The notes: generated by a model from the letters alone, not told the origin. Positions 23,488 to 32,151 are shown, counted from the first letter of the stretch. The stretch: 64,000 bases of DNA from Pedobacter cryoconitis (GCF_003259615.1 NZ_QLLR01000014.1:58485-122484); one strand, 5' to 3'. A program made the numbers and translations.

Positions 23488-23737
23488 AAGTAGAATATTT
23501 GGTGAGCTACCCTATGCTTTGCGCTTCAGGTATTTCTACAAATGACAGCAGTATATTCAGCTAATTAAAGTAATCCGGGTTCTCTGGGAAATAATATAAA
23601 CTTACATTCAGAATTTAAATTCACAAAACACTAACAATCAGACAACTAAATACAATAAACAACGAATACTTTTACGAAGAATATAAACCAGAATTTAATG
23701 AGTAGCTTAATTACGTTCAAAATTCTATACAAATAGC

Positions 23738-25336
23738 ATGAAACACCTGGTACTTAATCTAACCTTATTATTTATCGGTTGCCTTTACTGTGCCGCCCAA
23801 TCTCCTGCAACAGAGATAGAAAAACTTAAACTTATTTTAAAGGAGAAATCAAAATTAGATGCACAAAAACAACGGCGTATAGACTTTCTGAAAGCATCCC
23901 TGGAATACAAAGCATTGGATTTAAAAGATCAGTACCTGATCAATTTGAAGTTATACAATGAATATAAATCTTTCCAGTATGACAAAGCATTTCACTATGC
24001 AAACCAGTTACAACGGATCAGTAATCAACTGAAAGACCCCACGAAAATTGCCTACGCCAAATTAAAAACAGGTTTTATCTTACTTTCTTCAGGTATGTTT
24101 AAAGAAACTTTTGACACACTGCGCACCTTAAAGATCAACCAGCTGCCCGACTCGGTCAAAAGAGAATACTATTTACTAAACGCAAGAACTTACTACGATC
24201 TGGCAGATTTTGATCAGGATGATTATTATTCCAAAATTTACCAATCTAATGCTAGTCTTTATGTGGACTCTGCGTTAAAACTCTGTGAGATCAGCTCTTT
24301 TGATTATGCTTATTATAGCGGTTTAAAATTAATTAAGGCTGGTGATCTTGAACATGCTATGCTCAAGCTCAATTCACTGATCCATAGCCATCGTTTATCT
24401 GAGCACCAGTATGCAATCACCGCCTCCACATTAAGCGATATATATATCCAGTACCACCAAAACCAGGTGGCTATTAATTTATTAATCAAGGCATCGGTCG
24501 CCGATATAAAATCATCCACAAAAGAAGCTGCGGCAATGTTAAATCTCGCTCAGCTCCTGCATAAAAGAAATAAGACAGAAGACGCTTATCTTTTAATCAA
24601 AGCCGCTATGGACGATGCAGTTTACTACGGTGCCAGACAGCGAAAAGTACAGGTAAGCGCGATTCTGCCAGTCATCGCCAGCGCCAGAATTTTACATGAG
24701 CAGCAGCAAAAGCAAATGTTGTTTTTTTACTGTGCACTGCTCACCATCCTTTCTATCACAATTATTGTTTTTGCCAGCATCATTTATAAGCAGCTGAAAA
24801 GAATTAAAGCAGCTGAAAAACTGGTTTTAGAAGCAAATGCGACGCTGATCAATACCATAGAAAAGCTAAACGAAGCAGAAAAGATTAAAGAGGAATATAT
24901 AGGGTATTATCTGCAGATCATTTCTGATTATCTGAACAAAATGGAAAAGATTAAAAGTTCAATAACGCAAAGGCTCACGACTAAAAAGTTTGACGAGATC
25001 AAAATATTGGTGGGTAATATCAATCTGAAAAAAGAACGTGAAGAGCTGTTCAGCAACTTTGACAAAGCATTCCTAAAACTCTTTCCAAACTTCATTACTG
25101 AATTTAACGCAATGTTCCCCGTTGAGCACCAGGTCAGACTACTTCCTGCTCAATTATTAAACACAGATTTAAGGATCTTTGCTTTGATTCGCCTGGGCGT
25201 AAATGACCCGGATAAATTAGCCAGGATACTGGAATATTCTTTAAATACGATTTACAACTACCGGACAAGGATTAAGAATAAATCGAATAATCCAGACGGA
25301 TTTGAGGCTGCTATTCTGAGTATAAAGGCTATATGA
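23738..25336 (+). CDS. DUF6377-type membrane-bound regulator with TPR-like sensor region
   Basis: The 532-residue product has a signal peptide (to about residue 20, ending CAAQ), a helical tetratricopeptide-like periplasmic region (about 25-320), one transmembrane helix near 327-349, a coiled-coil stretch (about 350-385) and a C-terminal cytoplasmic domain. The last 70 residues (LNTDLRIFALIRLG, then NTIYNYRTRIKNKS) match the end of DUF6377 proteins and look like a winged or LuxR-like helix-turn-helix. This suggests a one-component transmembrane transcription regulator. It is divergently transcribed from the GH99-like gene, a possible target; that link is inference. Confidence 0.75.
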   Translation: MKHLVLNLTLLFIGCLYCAAQSPATEIEKLKLILKEKSKLDAQKQRRIDFLKASLEYKALDLKDQYLINLKLYNEYKSFQYDKAFHYANQLQRISNQLKDPTKIAYAKLKTGFILLSSGMFKETFDTLRTLKINQLPDSVKREYYLLNARTYYDLADFDQDDYYSKIYQSNASLYVDSALKLCEISSFDYAYYSGLKLIKAGDLEHAMLKLNSLIHSHRLSEHQYAITASTLSDIYIQYHQNQVAINLLIKASVADIKSSTKEAAAMLNLAQLLHKRNKTEDAYLLIKAAMDDAVYYGARQRKVQVSAILPVIASARILHEQQQKQMLFFYCALLTILSITIIVFASIIYKQLKRIKAAEKLVLEANATLINTIEKLNEAEKIKEEYIGYYLQIISDYLNKMEKIKSSITQRLTTKKFDEIKILVGNINLKKEREELFSNFDKAFLKLFPNFITEFNAMFPVEHQVRLLPAQLLNTDLRIFALIRLGVNDPDKLARILEYSLNTIYNYRTRIKNKSNNPDGFEAAILSIKAI

Positions 25337-25359
25337 ATTCGCATGCCGGTTTAAAAATC

Positions 25360-25387
25360 GGGAATAGCTTTAAATTAAACTATTCCC
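25360..25387. terminator. Bidirectional terminator between convergent genes
   Basis: GGGAATAG at 25360-25367 pairs with CTATTCCC at 25380-25387 around an AT-rich loop that can pair further. It sits between the ends of the DUF6377 gene (25336) and the histone-like gene (25398), which converge. Confidence 0.65.
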
Positions 25388-25397
25388 AATCTGATGT

Positions 25398-25577
25398 TTA
25401 TTTTCCAGCATTTTTCTTTTCCGTAATCTCGGTACGGATTTCCTGAGCAATACCTTTAATTTCCTGTAAAGCTTTACGTAACCTGGTACCAGCAGCGCCA
25501 TTACCTGAATTATAAAACTTCTCTACATCTGCTTCTGTAGCAGCAACTACTTCTTTCAATTTCGCGAATTTGCTCAT
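25398..25577 (-). CDS. Histone H1-like small protein (Hc1-like)
   Basis: The 59-residue ORF runs from the ATG at 25575-25577 to the TAA at 25398-25400. It opens MSKFAKLKEVVAATEADVEK, has a central G-x-G-A-A-G-T-R-L-R-K and ends in a lysine-rich tail (E-K-K-N-A-G-K). This matches the short Bacteroidota proteins annotated as histone H1, which are about 58 residues long and related to chlamydial Hc1. These are thought to bind DNA non-specifically and compact the nucleoid. It is monocistronic, with a terminator just downstream. Confidence 0.85.
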   Translation of the reverse strand: MSKFAKLKEVVAATEADVEKFYNSGNGAAGTRLRKALQEIKGIAQEIRTEITEKKNAGK

Positions 25578-25772
25578 GGTTCTTTTGATTAAATGTTTTT
25601 CAAGTTCATTGTTTCAAGCTCCTGATCCGGAGGTGTAAAATATATTATCTCCTTCTAATCAACGCTTAACACTGTAAACATAACGATTTAAAATAAAAAT
25701 CAAAATAAATACTACTATTTAAGTATACTTTAATTATGTTTGTTAAACATTAAGCTTAAAACAATCCCAAAT

Positions 25773-25842
25773 AGTCATGTGGCCGAGTGGCAAGGCAGAG
25801 GTTTCATAAACCTTATATGGTGGTTCGATTCCACTCATGACG
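25773..25842 (+). tRNA. tRNA with CAT anticodon (Met or Ile2 type)
   Basis: The 70-nt sequence folds as a cloverleaf. The acceptor stem (25773-25779 with 25836-25842) has six pairs and an A1-G72 mismatch. The D arm keeps A14 and the G18-G19 pair, and the anticodon stem GAGGT/ACCTT closes the 7-nt loop TTCATAA (anticodon CAT, U33 and A37 present). The variable loop is short (ATAT), and the T arm GGTGG-TTCGATT-CCACT keeps the TTC and A58. No CCA is encoded. CAT could be elongator Met, initiator Met or lysidine-modified Ile. The A1-G72 mismatch and short variable loop are unusual. A terminator follows. Confidence 0.78.
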
Positions 25843-25908
25843 TCTAAGCAGCAGCAAGTTCACCTGACCTGGCTTCAGCTTTTTTCCATGTATTATTATA
25901 TTTGATTC

Positions 25909-25946
25909 TTAAAGGTTATCTCTCAGATAACCTTTAAATGTTTTTT
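25909..25946 (+). terminator. Rho-independent terminator after the tRNA
   Basis: A perfect 12-bp stem forms between 25909-25920 and 25926-25937 with a 5-nt loop (TCTCA), followed by a run of six T at 25941-25946. It lies 66 bp after the tRNA. Confidence 0.85.
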
Positions 25947-26047
25947 GGCAACGATTGCACATTTTTAATGTCTGTATCTTTCTATTAACCTCTTTGCTAA
26001 TTGTAATTTCAAGCTTCTGAAATCAAATACTCAAAAGCCTGAATTGT

Positions 26048-26806
26048 ATGAAAAGATTAGTACAGCCCTTAATTTATCTGCTTGCCATTGCCCCATTAAT
26101 CCTGTTGATGTCTTTCTGCTGGCCTGCCAAAAGCATCACCATATATCTTGCGGGAGATTCGACTATGTCTGATAAAAACATCAGGGCTTACCCTGAAACT
26201 GGCTGGGGAATGCCTTTTGCATTGTTCTTCGACTCTACAGTTACCGTAAAAAATATAGCCAAAAATGGCAGAAGCACTAAAACTTTTATTACTGAAGGTT
26301 TATGGAAGCAGATTTCAACTCAGTTAAAAGCAGGTGATTATGTATTCATTCAATTTGGGCACAATGATGAGTCTCCGGCTAAATCCAGTTATACTCCGGA
26401 AGCCGATTACAAAAACAATCTGAGGCTATTTATCAAAGAAACAAAAGCAAAAAATGCAATTCCAATATTAATTACACCAGTATCACGCCGTAAATTTAAT
26501 ACTGCAGGCCAAATTGAGGAAACACATCAGATTTATTCAGGATTGGTACACGAAGTTGCACAAGAACAGCAAGTACAGTTAATTGACCTGGACAAAGAAA
26601 GCCGGGCATTATACCAGGAACTAGGCCCGGAAAACTCAAAAATGCTTTTCCTTCAACTAAAACCTGGTGAAAATCCCAATTATCCGGAAGGAAAAACAGA
26701 CAACACGCATTTTAACGAAATGGGTGCACGTAAAATTGCAGAGATTGTATGGCGTGAAATCAAAAAGCAGCAGCTGAGCCTGGCAGACCGGATTTATAAA
26801 AAATAG
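26048..26806 (+). CDS. SGNH hydrolase, rhamnogalacturonan acetylesterase-like
   Basis: The 252-residue product has an N-terminal hydrophobic segment (signal peptide or anchor, about residues 5-28). It carries the SGNH/GDSL blocks in order: GDSTMS near residue 37 (nucleophile Ser), a conserved Gly/Asn block (KNGRST), GHND near 100 and TDNTHF near 220 (catalytic Asp and His). This matches rhamnogalacturonan acetylesterases (CE12, RhgT/YesT-like), which remove acetyl groups from the pectin backbone. It stands alone between the tRNA terminator and a convergent unknown gene; no pectin lyase is in the window. Its stop codon lies inside a terminator stem. Confidence 0.85.
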   Translation: MKRLVQPLIYLLAIAPLILLMSFCWPAKSITIYLAGDSTMSDKNIRAYPETGWGMPFALFFDSTVTVKNIAKNGRSTKTFITEGLWKQISTQLKAGDYVFIQFGHNDESPAKSSYTPEADYKNNLRLFIKETKAKNAIPILITPVSRRKFNTAGQIEETHQIYSGLVHEVAQEQQVQLIDLDKESRALYQELGPENSKMLFLQLKPGENPNYPEGKTDNTHFNEMGARKIAEIVWREIKKQQLSLADRIYKK

Positions 26807-26829
26807 CCGCCCCGGAAAGAGGCAGCTAT
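26803..26829 (-). terminator. Terminator of the 544-residue gene, overlapping a stop codon
   Basis: ATAGCCGCC at 26803-26811 pairs with GGCAGCTAT at 26821-26829 with one mismatch and a 9-nt loop. On the minus strand it is followed by six T. The TAG of the acetylesterase gene (26804-26806) is part of the stem, so two convergent transcripts share it. Confidence 0.7.
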
Positions 26830-26851
26830 AAAAGAGACGCTATTTTAAATT

Positions 26852-28486
26852 TTAAGGCCAGATTGTACCAGCCTGGTTGTCAGCAATCCATGGCTTACCA
26901 TTACAACTTGTTCCAGCATGTGCTTTCAGACAAGCCTTTACGAATTTAGCTCCTTCTGCATGGCTTTTTTGTTTTTTAGCACTGCAATAAGTAGCCCCTG
27001 TATTATCCTGGTAAAGCTGATAAGCCGGGTATCCCAATCCAACAGCAATTTGAAAATTACTCTGAACAGCTCCAGGATAACTGGTTTCTGCACCAAGCAC
27101 CCAGCCTGTTGAACTTTCATTCGTGCCAGCAACCATCGATGGAGGAGGATTTAAAGTAATGGTAACTGTCGAAGAAGAACTGCTGGAACTCGCATCATGC
27201 GAATAAGTGGACTCTGAGCCCCCGCCTAAAGGTATACCCAGGAACGAAACACCTAAAGAAACTGTTTGCTCAATAGTTTTTTCAATACTTTCATAAGAGT
27301 CACTTTCTACAGTGATCACAACAGAGGGATAATTACTAATTGCAACGCCTGTTAAAAAGCTGAAAGGGCCTCCTTCAGAAAAATCTATATTTGGCTTTGG
27401 AGAGAAAGCAAAACCTGAAATATCCTTCGAACCATTTTTGATGGCATCAGTTATCGGCTTCATCCATGACCAGTTTAATCCAGTTGCCATACTAAATGCT
27501 GTAGGACCATAATTAACTAAGGTAACACCAGTAAAAGTCATTTTCACACTCACCGTATTAGAAGAGGTTGCAATCGTATCTGAAAAATAACTTGCACTGC
27601 CATCTACTGATAAAGTGAGAAAAGAAGCAATTGGGATTTCAAAACTTGCCCCGCCTTCTATATTTATTTTCAACTCGCTTTCAGATGTACGGTTAATGGT
27701 CATGTTTAATTCAATCTTATTACTGGTTGCACTTAAGCCATTAATAATATCAGCTAATGGGGTGCTTACCGCAAAAGCAGGGTGATAAACAGTAGCACTA
27801 TCATCCAATAACATTCCACCGTTATCAGCAGTGGCAGACTGCACATTACTCAAGGCAGTACTCAAATATCCAGCATTCATTGTTGTTGCATTTTGCAGAG
27901 AAATACTGCTGCCCAGCGCATTCAGATAATTAGCAAAAACTGGTAAAACTGGCTGACCACTTGCCGGCGTAAGGTTTAATAATTTATGTAGATTCTTACT
28001 TTGCTGAATAGTATACAAATCAGTAGCTGGTTTGGCCCAGGTAGTTGCAATAGTACTCATTATAATGTCTATTGGCTGTTGTTTACCGGAGGCCGCAACC
28101 GGACCATAAATTGATGTCCAAAGTTTTAAGAGTGCAAATTGCTGATCAGTTGCCGCTTTTTGCGCCGCGTTCAATGCAGCCTGATCCGCAGTAGAAAGCT
28201 TATAAACTACTTTACTCAATGCTTCAATGAAAACATTGGTAAATGGTTCGTCAAGCGTTACAGGAGCTGCACCCGCTGTCAAAGCTGAGCTGATCCAGCC
28301 ATAAGTCGTTGCATTAAACTGCAGATTATTAGGATTTTGCCAGTAATAAGGAAAATTCCCTAAAGAGGTTACACTAAAATCTGTTAAAGGCTCTGTTAAT
28401 ACGGATGCTAAAAGAGTTGATGCCTGTTCTTTTAAAGCATCAATAATATCTGATGCTTCTGATTCAACGGTTAATTCAGTATTCAT
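26852..28486 (-). CDS. 544-residue protein of unknown function, likely target of adjacent two-component system
   Basis: I do not recognise a family. The product begins MNTELTVESEASDIIDALKE, has no signal peptide and no transmembrane helix. Residues of about 1-200 look helical; residues 230-450 are rich in Ser, Thr, Val and Gly and look beta-rich, with a serine run (D-A-S then six or seven Ser) near 425 followed by TVTITLNPPPS. The last 60 residues contain three cysteines, a K-x-x-C-L-K-A-H-A-G-T-S-C segment and a final G-T-I-W-P. The alternating beta region with a Gly-rich loop would fit a secreted or pore-forming fold, but this is speculation. The gene has its own leader, which shares elements with that of the operon at 28713-32038. 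Confidence 0.8.
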   Translation of the reverse strand: MNTELTVESEASDIIDALKEQASTLLASVLTEPLTDFSVTSLGNFPYYWQNPNNLQFNATTYGWISSALTAGAAPVTLDEPFTNVFIEALSKVVYKLSTADQAALNAAQKAATDQQFALLKLWTSIYGPVAASGKQQPIDIIMSTIATTWAKPATDLYTIQQSKNLHKLLNLTPASGQPVLPVFANYLNALGSSISLQNATTMNAGYLSTALSNVQSATADNGGMLLDDSATVYHPAFAVSTPLADIINGLSATSNKIELNMTINRTSESELKINIEGGASFEIPIASFLTLSVDGSASYFSDTIATSSNTVSVKMTFTGVTLVNYGPTAFSMATGLNWSWMKPITDAIKNGSKDISGFAFSPKPNIDFSEGGPFSFLTGVAISNYPSVVITVESDSYESIEKTIEQTVSLGVSFLGIPLGGGSESTYSHDASSSSSSSTVTITLNPPPSMVAGTNESSTGWVLGAETSYPGAVQSNFQIAVGLGYPAYQLYQDNTGATYCSAKKQKSHAEGAKFVKACLKAHAGTSCNGKPWIADNQAGTIWP

Positions 28487-28523
28487 GGTCGTAGTTTTAA
28501 GGGGGCTGTTTACCTACTCTGTT

Positions 28524-28545
28524 AAGGCTTTTCGGTTTCTGCCTT
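28524..28545 (-). promoter_or_regulatory. Shared leader element, 544-residue gene copy
   Basis: AAGGC and GCCTT flank a 12-bp core, 38-59 bp upstream of the start codon at 28486. Together with the flank to 28515, 26 of 31 bases match 32067-32097, which lies at exactly the same distance (38-59 bp for the core) from the other start codon at 32038. Such fixed spacing indicates a promoter or RNA leader element under common control. Confidence 0.7.
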
Positions 28546-28641
28546 TGTCAGTTTTAAATTAAAGCGCTCTAATCATTTGACACCTCAAAGTAAAGGCAGA
28601 ATAAAGGTTTCTCTCAGCGTAGAATATCCCGGCTTGGTAAA

Positions 28642-28678
28642 CAGGTGTTTTAACCTGGTTAGCAGGTAAAAACACCTG
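28642..28678. promoter_or_regulatory. Long inverted repeat with AGGTGTTT half-sites
   Basis: Arms 28642-28657 and 28663-28678 are inverted copies with one mismatch and a 5-nt spacer. AGGTGTTT is at 28643-28650 and its complement at 28670-28677. It lies 34 bp after the response regulator stop and about 160 bp upstream of the 544-residue gene. It could be a binding site, or a hairpin that ends the upstream transcript; no strong T run follows. Similar half-sites occur upstream of 32038. Confidence 0.55.
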
Positions 28679-28712
28679 ATAACCACGATTCAGGAAACAA
28701 TAAAAGGTTCTA

Positions 28713-29384
28713 TTAGAATTTAACTTCGAAGATGCCATATTTGATGGCGAAGATGACCAGGCCTGCTGTATTTTTACAGCCGGTTTTGGTGAGCAGATTT
28801 GTCCGGTGCCCATCAACAGTACGACTGCTCACGAACAACTTTTCTGAGATTTCAATATTCGTTAGTTCATCACAAATCATCTTTAAGATCGTCGTTTCCC
28901 GGTCCGAAAGATTAATAGGTATACTGCTCACATTTTTCAAACCCTGTTTGCGGTATTTAGCAGCATTGCGCATTGCATTTAAAGTTTCGATATTAAAATG
29001 AAACCCTACATGATACGTGTTGTGAATAGCCGAGAACAATTCGCTGGTTTCACAATTCTTGATCAGATAGCAGCAAGCTCCTGCTTCAATCATTTTACTT
29101 AGATAACGCTCCTCACCATGTACAGAAAGTATGATTACTTTTATCGAAGGATAATCCTTATGCAAAACAGCATTCAGTTCAACCCCATTCATTTCAGGCA
29201 TATTCATATCAACCAATACCACATCAGGGAGGTTTTCCAGCCTGGTTAGTTGCTCCAGAAATACCTTTCCATTTTCAGCCTGTGCTACCAGCTGATAATC
29301 AGGTCTGGTCACTAAAAGATTAACCAGACCTTCCCTAAACAGGTTCTGATCGTCAACAACAGCAATACGTATTCTATCTGACAT
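28713..29384 (-). CDS. NarL/FixJ-family response regulator
   Basis: The 223-residue product has a receiver domain (about 1-125) with the acidic pair in VVDDQN, the phosphoacceptor Asp in VVLVDMNMPEMNG near residue 56, a conserved Ser in ILSVHGE and Lys in YLIKN. A C-terminal LuxR-type helix-turn-helix (about 155-215) follows, with DRETTILKMICDELTNIEIS and VSSRTVDGHRTNLLTKTGCK. It is the last gene of the operon, 10 bp after the kinase gene, and very probably receives phosphate from it. Its likely sites are the shared elements before 28486 and 32038. Confidence 0.93.
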   Translation of the reverse strand: MSDRIRIAVVDDQNLFREGLVNLLVTRPDYQLVAQAENGKVFLEQLTRLENLPDVVLVDMNMPEMNGVELNAVLHKDYPSIKVIILSVHGEERYLSKMIEAGACCYLIKNCETSELFSAIHNTYHVGFHFNIETLNAMRNAAKYRKQGLKNVSSIPINLSDRETTILKMICDELTNIEISEKLFVSSRTVDGHRTNLLTKTGCKNTAGLVIFAIKYGIFEVKF

Positions 29385-29394
29385 AAATTAATAT

Positions 29395-30195
29395 CTAAAT
29401 TGATGCTATATTCAGCGCTATAAACATAGAAAACCCACAACCTGGAGCAGTTTTCACCGTGTAATTTGCATTGACCATATTCAATCTGCTTTCTATATTT
29501 TGCATTCCCATTCCCTTTTTTTTCTTCTGATCACCAGGATCATATCCCGCTCCTTCATCCCTATATTGAATAGCTAATAAACCATTCTCCATAAAAATGG
29601 ATATTTCTATCCGCTTTGCTCCTCCATGCTTAATCGTATTGGAAATAAGCTCTTGCAATACCCTGATTAAAGCGAGGGCAATATCGTTTGGCAATTTATC
29701 TGTAAGAGCCTCTACATCATTACGAAGAGTTATCAGCGAACTATCTTCACCATTTATACTATCAATTAACTCTTCCAGCGCAACCGTGAAGCCAAATAAT
29801 ACTAAAGCAGGAGGTGATAAATTATGCGAGATGTTACGCACATCCTGTACAATTTTATCAATCAGCATCTTGTGATTAGCTTTTATAGTGCCGTCCGCCT
29901 GTTCCTCAGGAAGATAATTCCGATTAATTAACATGCGCAAATTTGACAAAGAACCCCCAACATCGTCATGTAAATCCTGACCAATCCTTTTTCTTTCTTC
30001 CTCTTGTGATTGTATAACTACCCGCATCAATTCTTTTTGATAAGTCATTTCGGAATCGTGAATCTGCTGTTTGTTGTTCAGCAGTTTTTTCTGATTCCTG
30101 ATAAACAAAATCACAAAAGAGATCACCAGCAGAGAAATGCCTCCGGTGCACAAGATGATTAACAAAAAAATATTCTCTCCTATTTTATCCTGCAT
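29395..30195 (-). CDS. HisKA_3/NarL-type sensor histidine kinase
   Basis: The 266-residue product has one transmembrane helix (about 9-31), a coiled linker, the dimerisation and phosphoacceptor motif ERKRIGQDLHDDVGGSLSNL (His near residue 76) and an HATPase domain with the N-box ELISNTIKHGG and glycine motifs DEGAGYDP and GMGMQNIESR. There is no periplasmic sensor domain of any size, so signal input probably comes from the membrane protein whose gene overlaps it by 16 bp upstream. The partner regulator is encoded 10 bp downstream. Confidence 0.92.
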   Translation of the reverse strand: MQDKIGENIFLLIILCTGGISLLVISFVILFIRNQKKLLNNKQQIHDSEMTYQKELMRVVIQSQEEERKRIGQDLHDDVGGSLSNLRMLINRNYLPEEQADGTIKANHKMLIDKIVQDVRNISHNLSPPALVLFGFTVALEELIDSINGEDSSLITLRNDVEALTDKLPNDIALALIRVLQELISNTIKHGGAKRIEISIFMENGLLAIQYRDEGAGYDPGDQKKKKGMGMQNIESRLNMVNANYTVKTAPGCGFSMFIALNIASI

Positions 30196-30836
30196 TTACT
30201 AAAACCAAAGGCAATTAAAAGGTACATCAACAATAAAAGTGTGGCGTGGATATTCCACATTAAAATATTAATTGCATAGTACTTTTCACTCATCTGTTTT
30301 ACTGTTAAATTCGAGAAAGAGAAAATAAACAGCGCACCTGAAAAGTATAACAATATCCCGGTATTAATCCAGTTCAGGGGATTGAATGACCACCTGGTGT
30401 CTGCGTCATTTGTTTGCGCAAAATAAGCCAGGCTACACCCCATAATGATTAATGCTTCGACTGGCCTGGCATAAGTATTAAACTGATAAATACTTTGAAA
30501 AAACAGGAAGTTTACAATACAGAATACAGGGAAAATAACCAGCAGATATTTGATAATTCTGCCAGCTGCTTTCTCCCTTAAAACTGACAGATAAAAATAA
30601 CTCAACAACAAAAACTCCAGTATAGTGAAAACATGTAAAACCGGAAGATTGTTAATCTCATGATCTGCAAGTAATACAGCCAGCAAATTTACAACCCCAT
30701 CCAGCAGTAAATAATACCAGATTATTTCTAAGGGCCTGTTGGTATACTTTCTTTTTGAATAAGCAACAACAATAGGAATTAAAACACCCGCTGGAACAAT
30801 TACCCCGGTATAGATTAAACTGGCCGAAAATTTCAT
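30180..30836 (-). CDS. Polytopic membrane protein, candidate sensor partner of the kinase
   Basis: The 218-residue product contains about six or seven hydrophobic helices (around 8-26, 37-57, 66-86, 97-115, 123-139, 157-177 and 190-212) with charged loops and no recognisable catalytic motif. It overlaps the preceding gene by 4 bp (ATGA) and the kinase gene by 16 bp, so its production is coupled to both. Similar small polytopic proteins are often found immediately upstream of short NarL-type kinases in this group. A role in signal perception is inference. Confidence 0.75.
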   Translation of the reverse strand: MKFSASLIYTGVIVPAGVLIPIVVAYSKRKYTNRPLEIIWYYLLLDGVVNLLAVLLADHEINNLPVLHVFTILEFLLLSYFYLSVLREKAAGRIIKYLLVIFPVFCIVNFLFFQSIYQFNTYARPVEALIIMGCSLAYFAQTNDADTRWSFNPLNWINTGILLYFSGALFIFSFSNLTVKQMSEKYYAINILMWNIHATLLLLMYLLIAFGFSKCRIK

Positions 30837-31369
30837 GATGTTGTATACCTCAAATAAGGTTCAACACTGTTAAGCTCATCAAATAGCGGACTCGTCGTGT
30901 TGCATAAAGTTGGACAAGGCTGAGTGAAATCATACACAGTAGAATAGGCTTCATTATTTAGCATATCTTCCTTTGACGTATTTGCATCGCCAGATCTTGT
31001 CAGCATATCATTATTCTGTGCATCAACCGGAACAAGCATCCCACAAATCTGAAATGGAAAATCCGGATCAGGTATACTCATATATAACCTCACAGAACTT
31101 GCGTCCGGATGTTCTTGTTTTAGTAAATCTATATCTCTCATATTGATATTGATTGCCCTGAAAATTAATTGAGAAGGTATTAATGGCGCAACCGAATCGC
31201 AAGCTGCATTTGTGTATGGCAATTTGGATTCTTCTGGTAGTGAGGTTATCATTTTTCTCCAGGAGCTGGCTCTTGCGATGGCAACACTTAATGGGATGGT
31301 CGGCGGAACATCAGCAATAATAGTGGAATCAGATATTTGTACAGATTGAATGGGATTAGAATTTTCCAT
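30833..31369 (-). CDS. 178-residue soluble protein of unknown function
   Basis: No family is recognised. The product has no signal peptide or membrane segment. It has a Pro/Ser-rich N-terminus, then a central globular part with RAININMRDIDLLKQEHPDA and LYMSIPDPDFPFQICGMLVP, and a C-terminal section with two cysteines in QPCPTLCNT. It sits between the 213-residue gene and the membrane protein gene (4-bp overlap), so it belongs to the same transcript. Confidence 0.75.
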   Translation of the reverse strand: MENSNPIQSVQISDSTIIADVPPTIPLSVAIARASSWRKMITSLPEESKLPYTNAACDSVAPLIPSQLIFRAININMRDIDLLKQEHPDASSVRLYMSIPDPDFPFQICGMLVPVDAQNNDMLTRSGDANTSKEDMLNNEAYSTVYDFTQPCPTLCNTTSPLFDELNSVEPYLRYTTS

Positions 31370-31396
31370 GATTTCTTAATTTTAATAGATAAATTG

Positions 31397-32038
31397 TTAT
31401 TTCATAATACTTTGCAGTATTCCATTGGCAGCGCTACAACTGTATACCACTGCATAATTAGATTCACCAGCTTCATTTAATCCTCCTGTGCGGAATATCC
31501 CGAAAGCCGCTACCCAAAATAAATATTCTATGGTAATCACCGGATCATCAATCTTTAGATTAGTTGTTGCTACTCTTCCAAAAGTTGCGGATGCCGTGTT
31601 TCCACTTGCTATGACCTGTGGCTGCAGTTGTTTGGCAAGCTCAGCAGCAAGTAAAGGCTGTAAATTACTGTTGGTCAAAAAGAGGGACAGTTGATTAGTC
31701 AGACTTTTAAAATCTCCCATCACAGGACCATAATTAAGCACAACGCCAAAATCAGTATTCTCAAGAGGCAAATCTATCGAAGGAAAAATAGCCTTAAATA
31801 AATAATTTGACTCTAGATAAGCCGAATTAATTGCCTTACTGATCGTTTTAGACAGCTGATCATCAGGAAGATCTGATTCAGGGAACGGAGGAGTAACCGA
31901 AACCTTTCTTCGTGGCGTGAGTGAGGTAGTGATCAAATTCAGATCCTGAGTAGCGATTGGAATATCCATAATATGACTTTCAGTTAATGTCAGGATTTCT
32001 TTCCTGGTCAGGGAAATAATGGAGGCAAATTGTCCCAT
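31397..32038 (-). CDS. 213-residue soluble protein of unknown function, first gene of the two-component operon
   Basis: No family is recognised. There is no signal peptide. The segment FGVVLNYGPVMGDFKSL (about residues 97-113) is faintly like LVNYGPTAFS in the 544-residue protein, which may hint at a common ancestry, but the rest does not align by eye. The C-terminal region is hydrophobic in short stretches (VITIEYLFWVAAFGIF) yet not a clear membrane helix. The gene starts the operon and carries the shared 31-bp leader element. Confidence 0.75.
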   Translation of the reverse strand: MGQFASIISLTRKEILTLTESHIMDIPIATQDLNLITTSLTPRRKVSVTPPFPESDLPDDQLSKTISKAINSAYLESNYLFKAIFPSIDLPLENTDFGVVLNYGPVMGDFKSLTNQLSLFLTNSNLQPLLAAELAKQLQPQVIASGNTASATFGRVATTNLKIDDPVITIEYLFWVAAFGIFRTGGLNEAGESNYAVVYSCSAANGILQSIMK

Positions 32039-32075
32039 TGTAATTTTTGATTTAGGTTAGATTACTTACTCTTTT

Positions 32076-32097
32076 ATGGCTTTTCAGTTTACGCCTT
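32076..32097 (-). promoter_or_regulatory. Shared leader element, operon copy
   Basis: This is the counterpart of 28524-28545. GGC and GCCTT flank the core TTTTCAGTTTAC, 38-59 bp upstream of the start at 32038. The match extends to TACTCT at 32067-32072. The element and the two start codons are all offset by the same 3552 bp, so spacing is conserved to the base. Confidence 0.7.
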
Positions 32098-32151
32098 ATT
32101 GCTATGGAGAACGGCTAAATTATTTTAAAATATTGAGTTGTAACGAGATAG

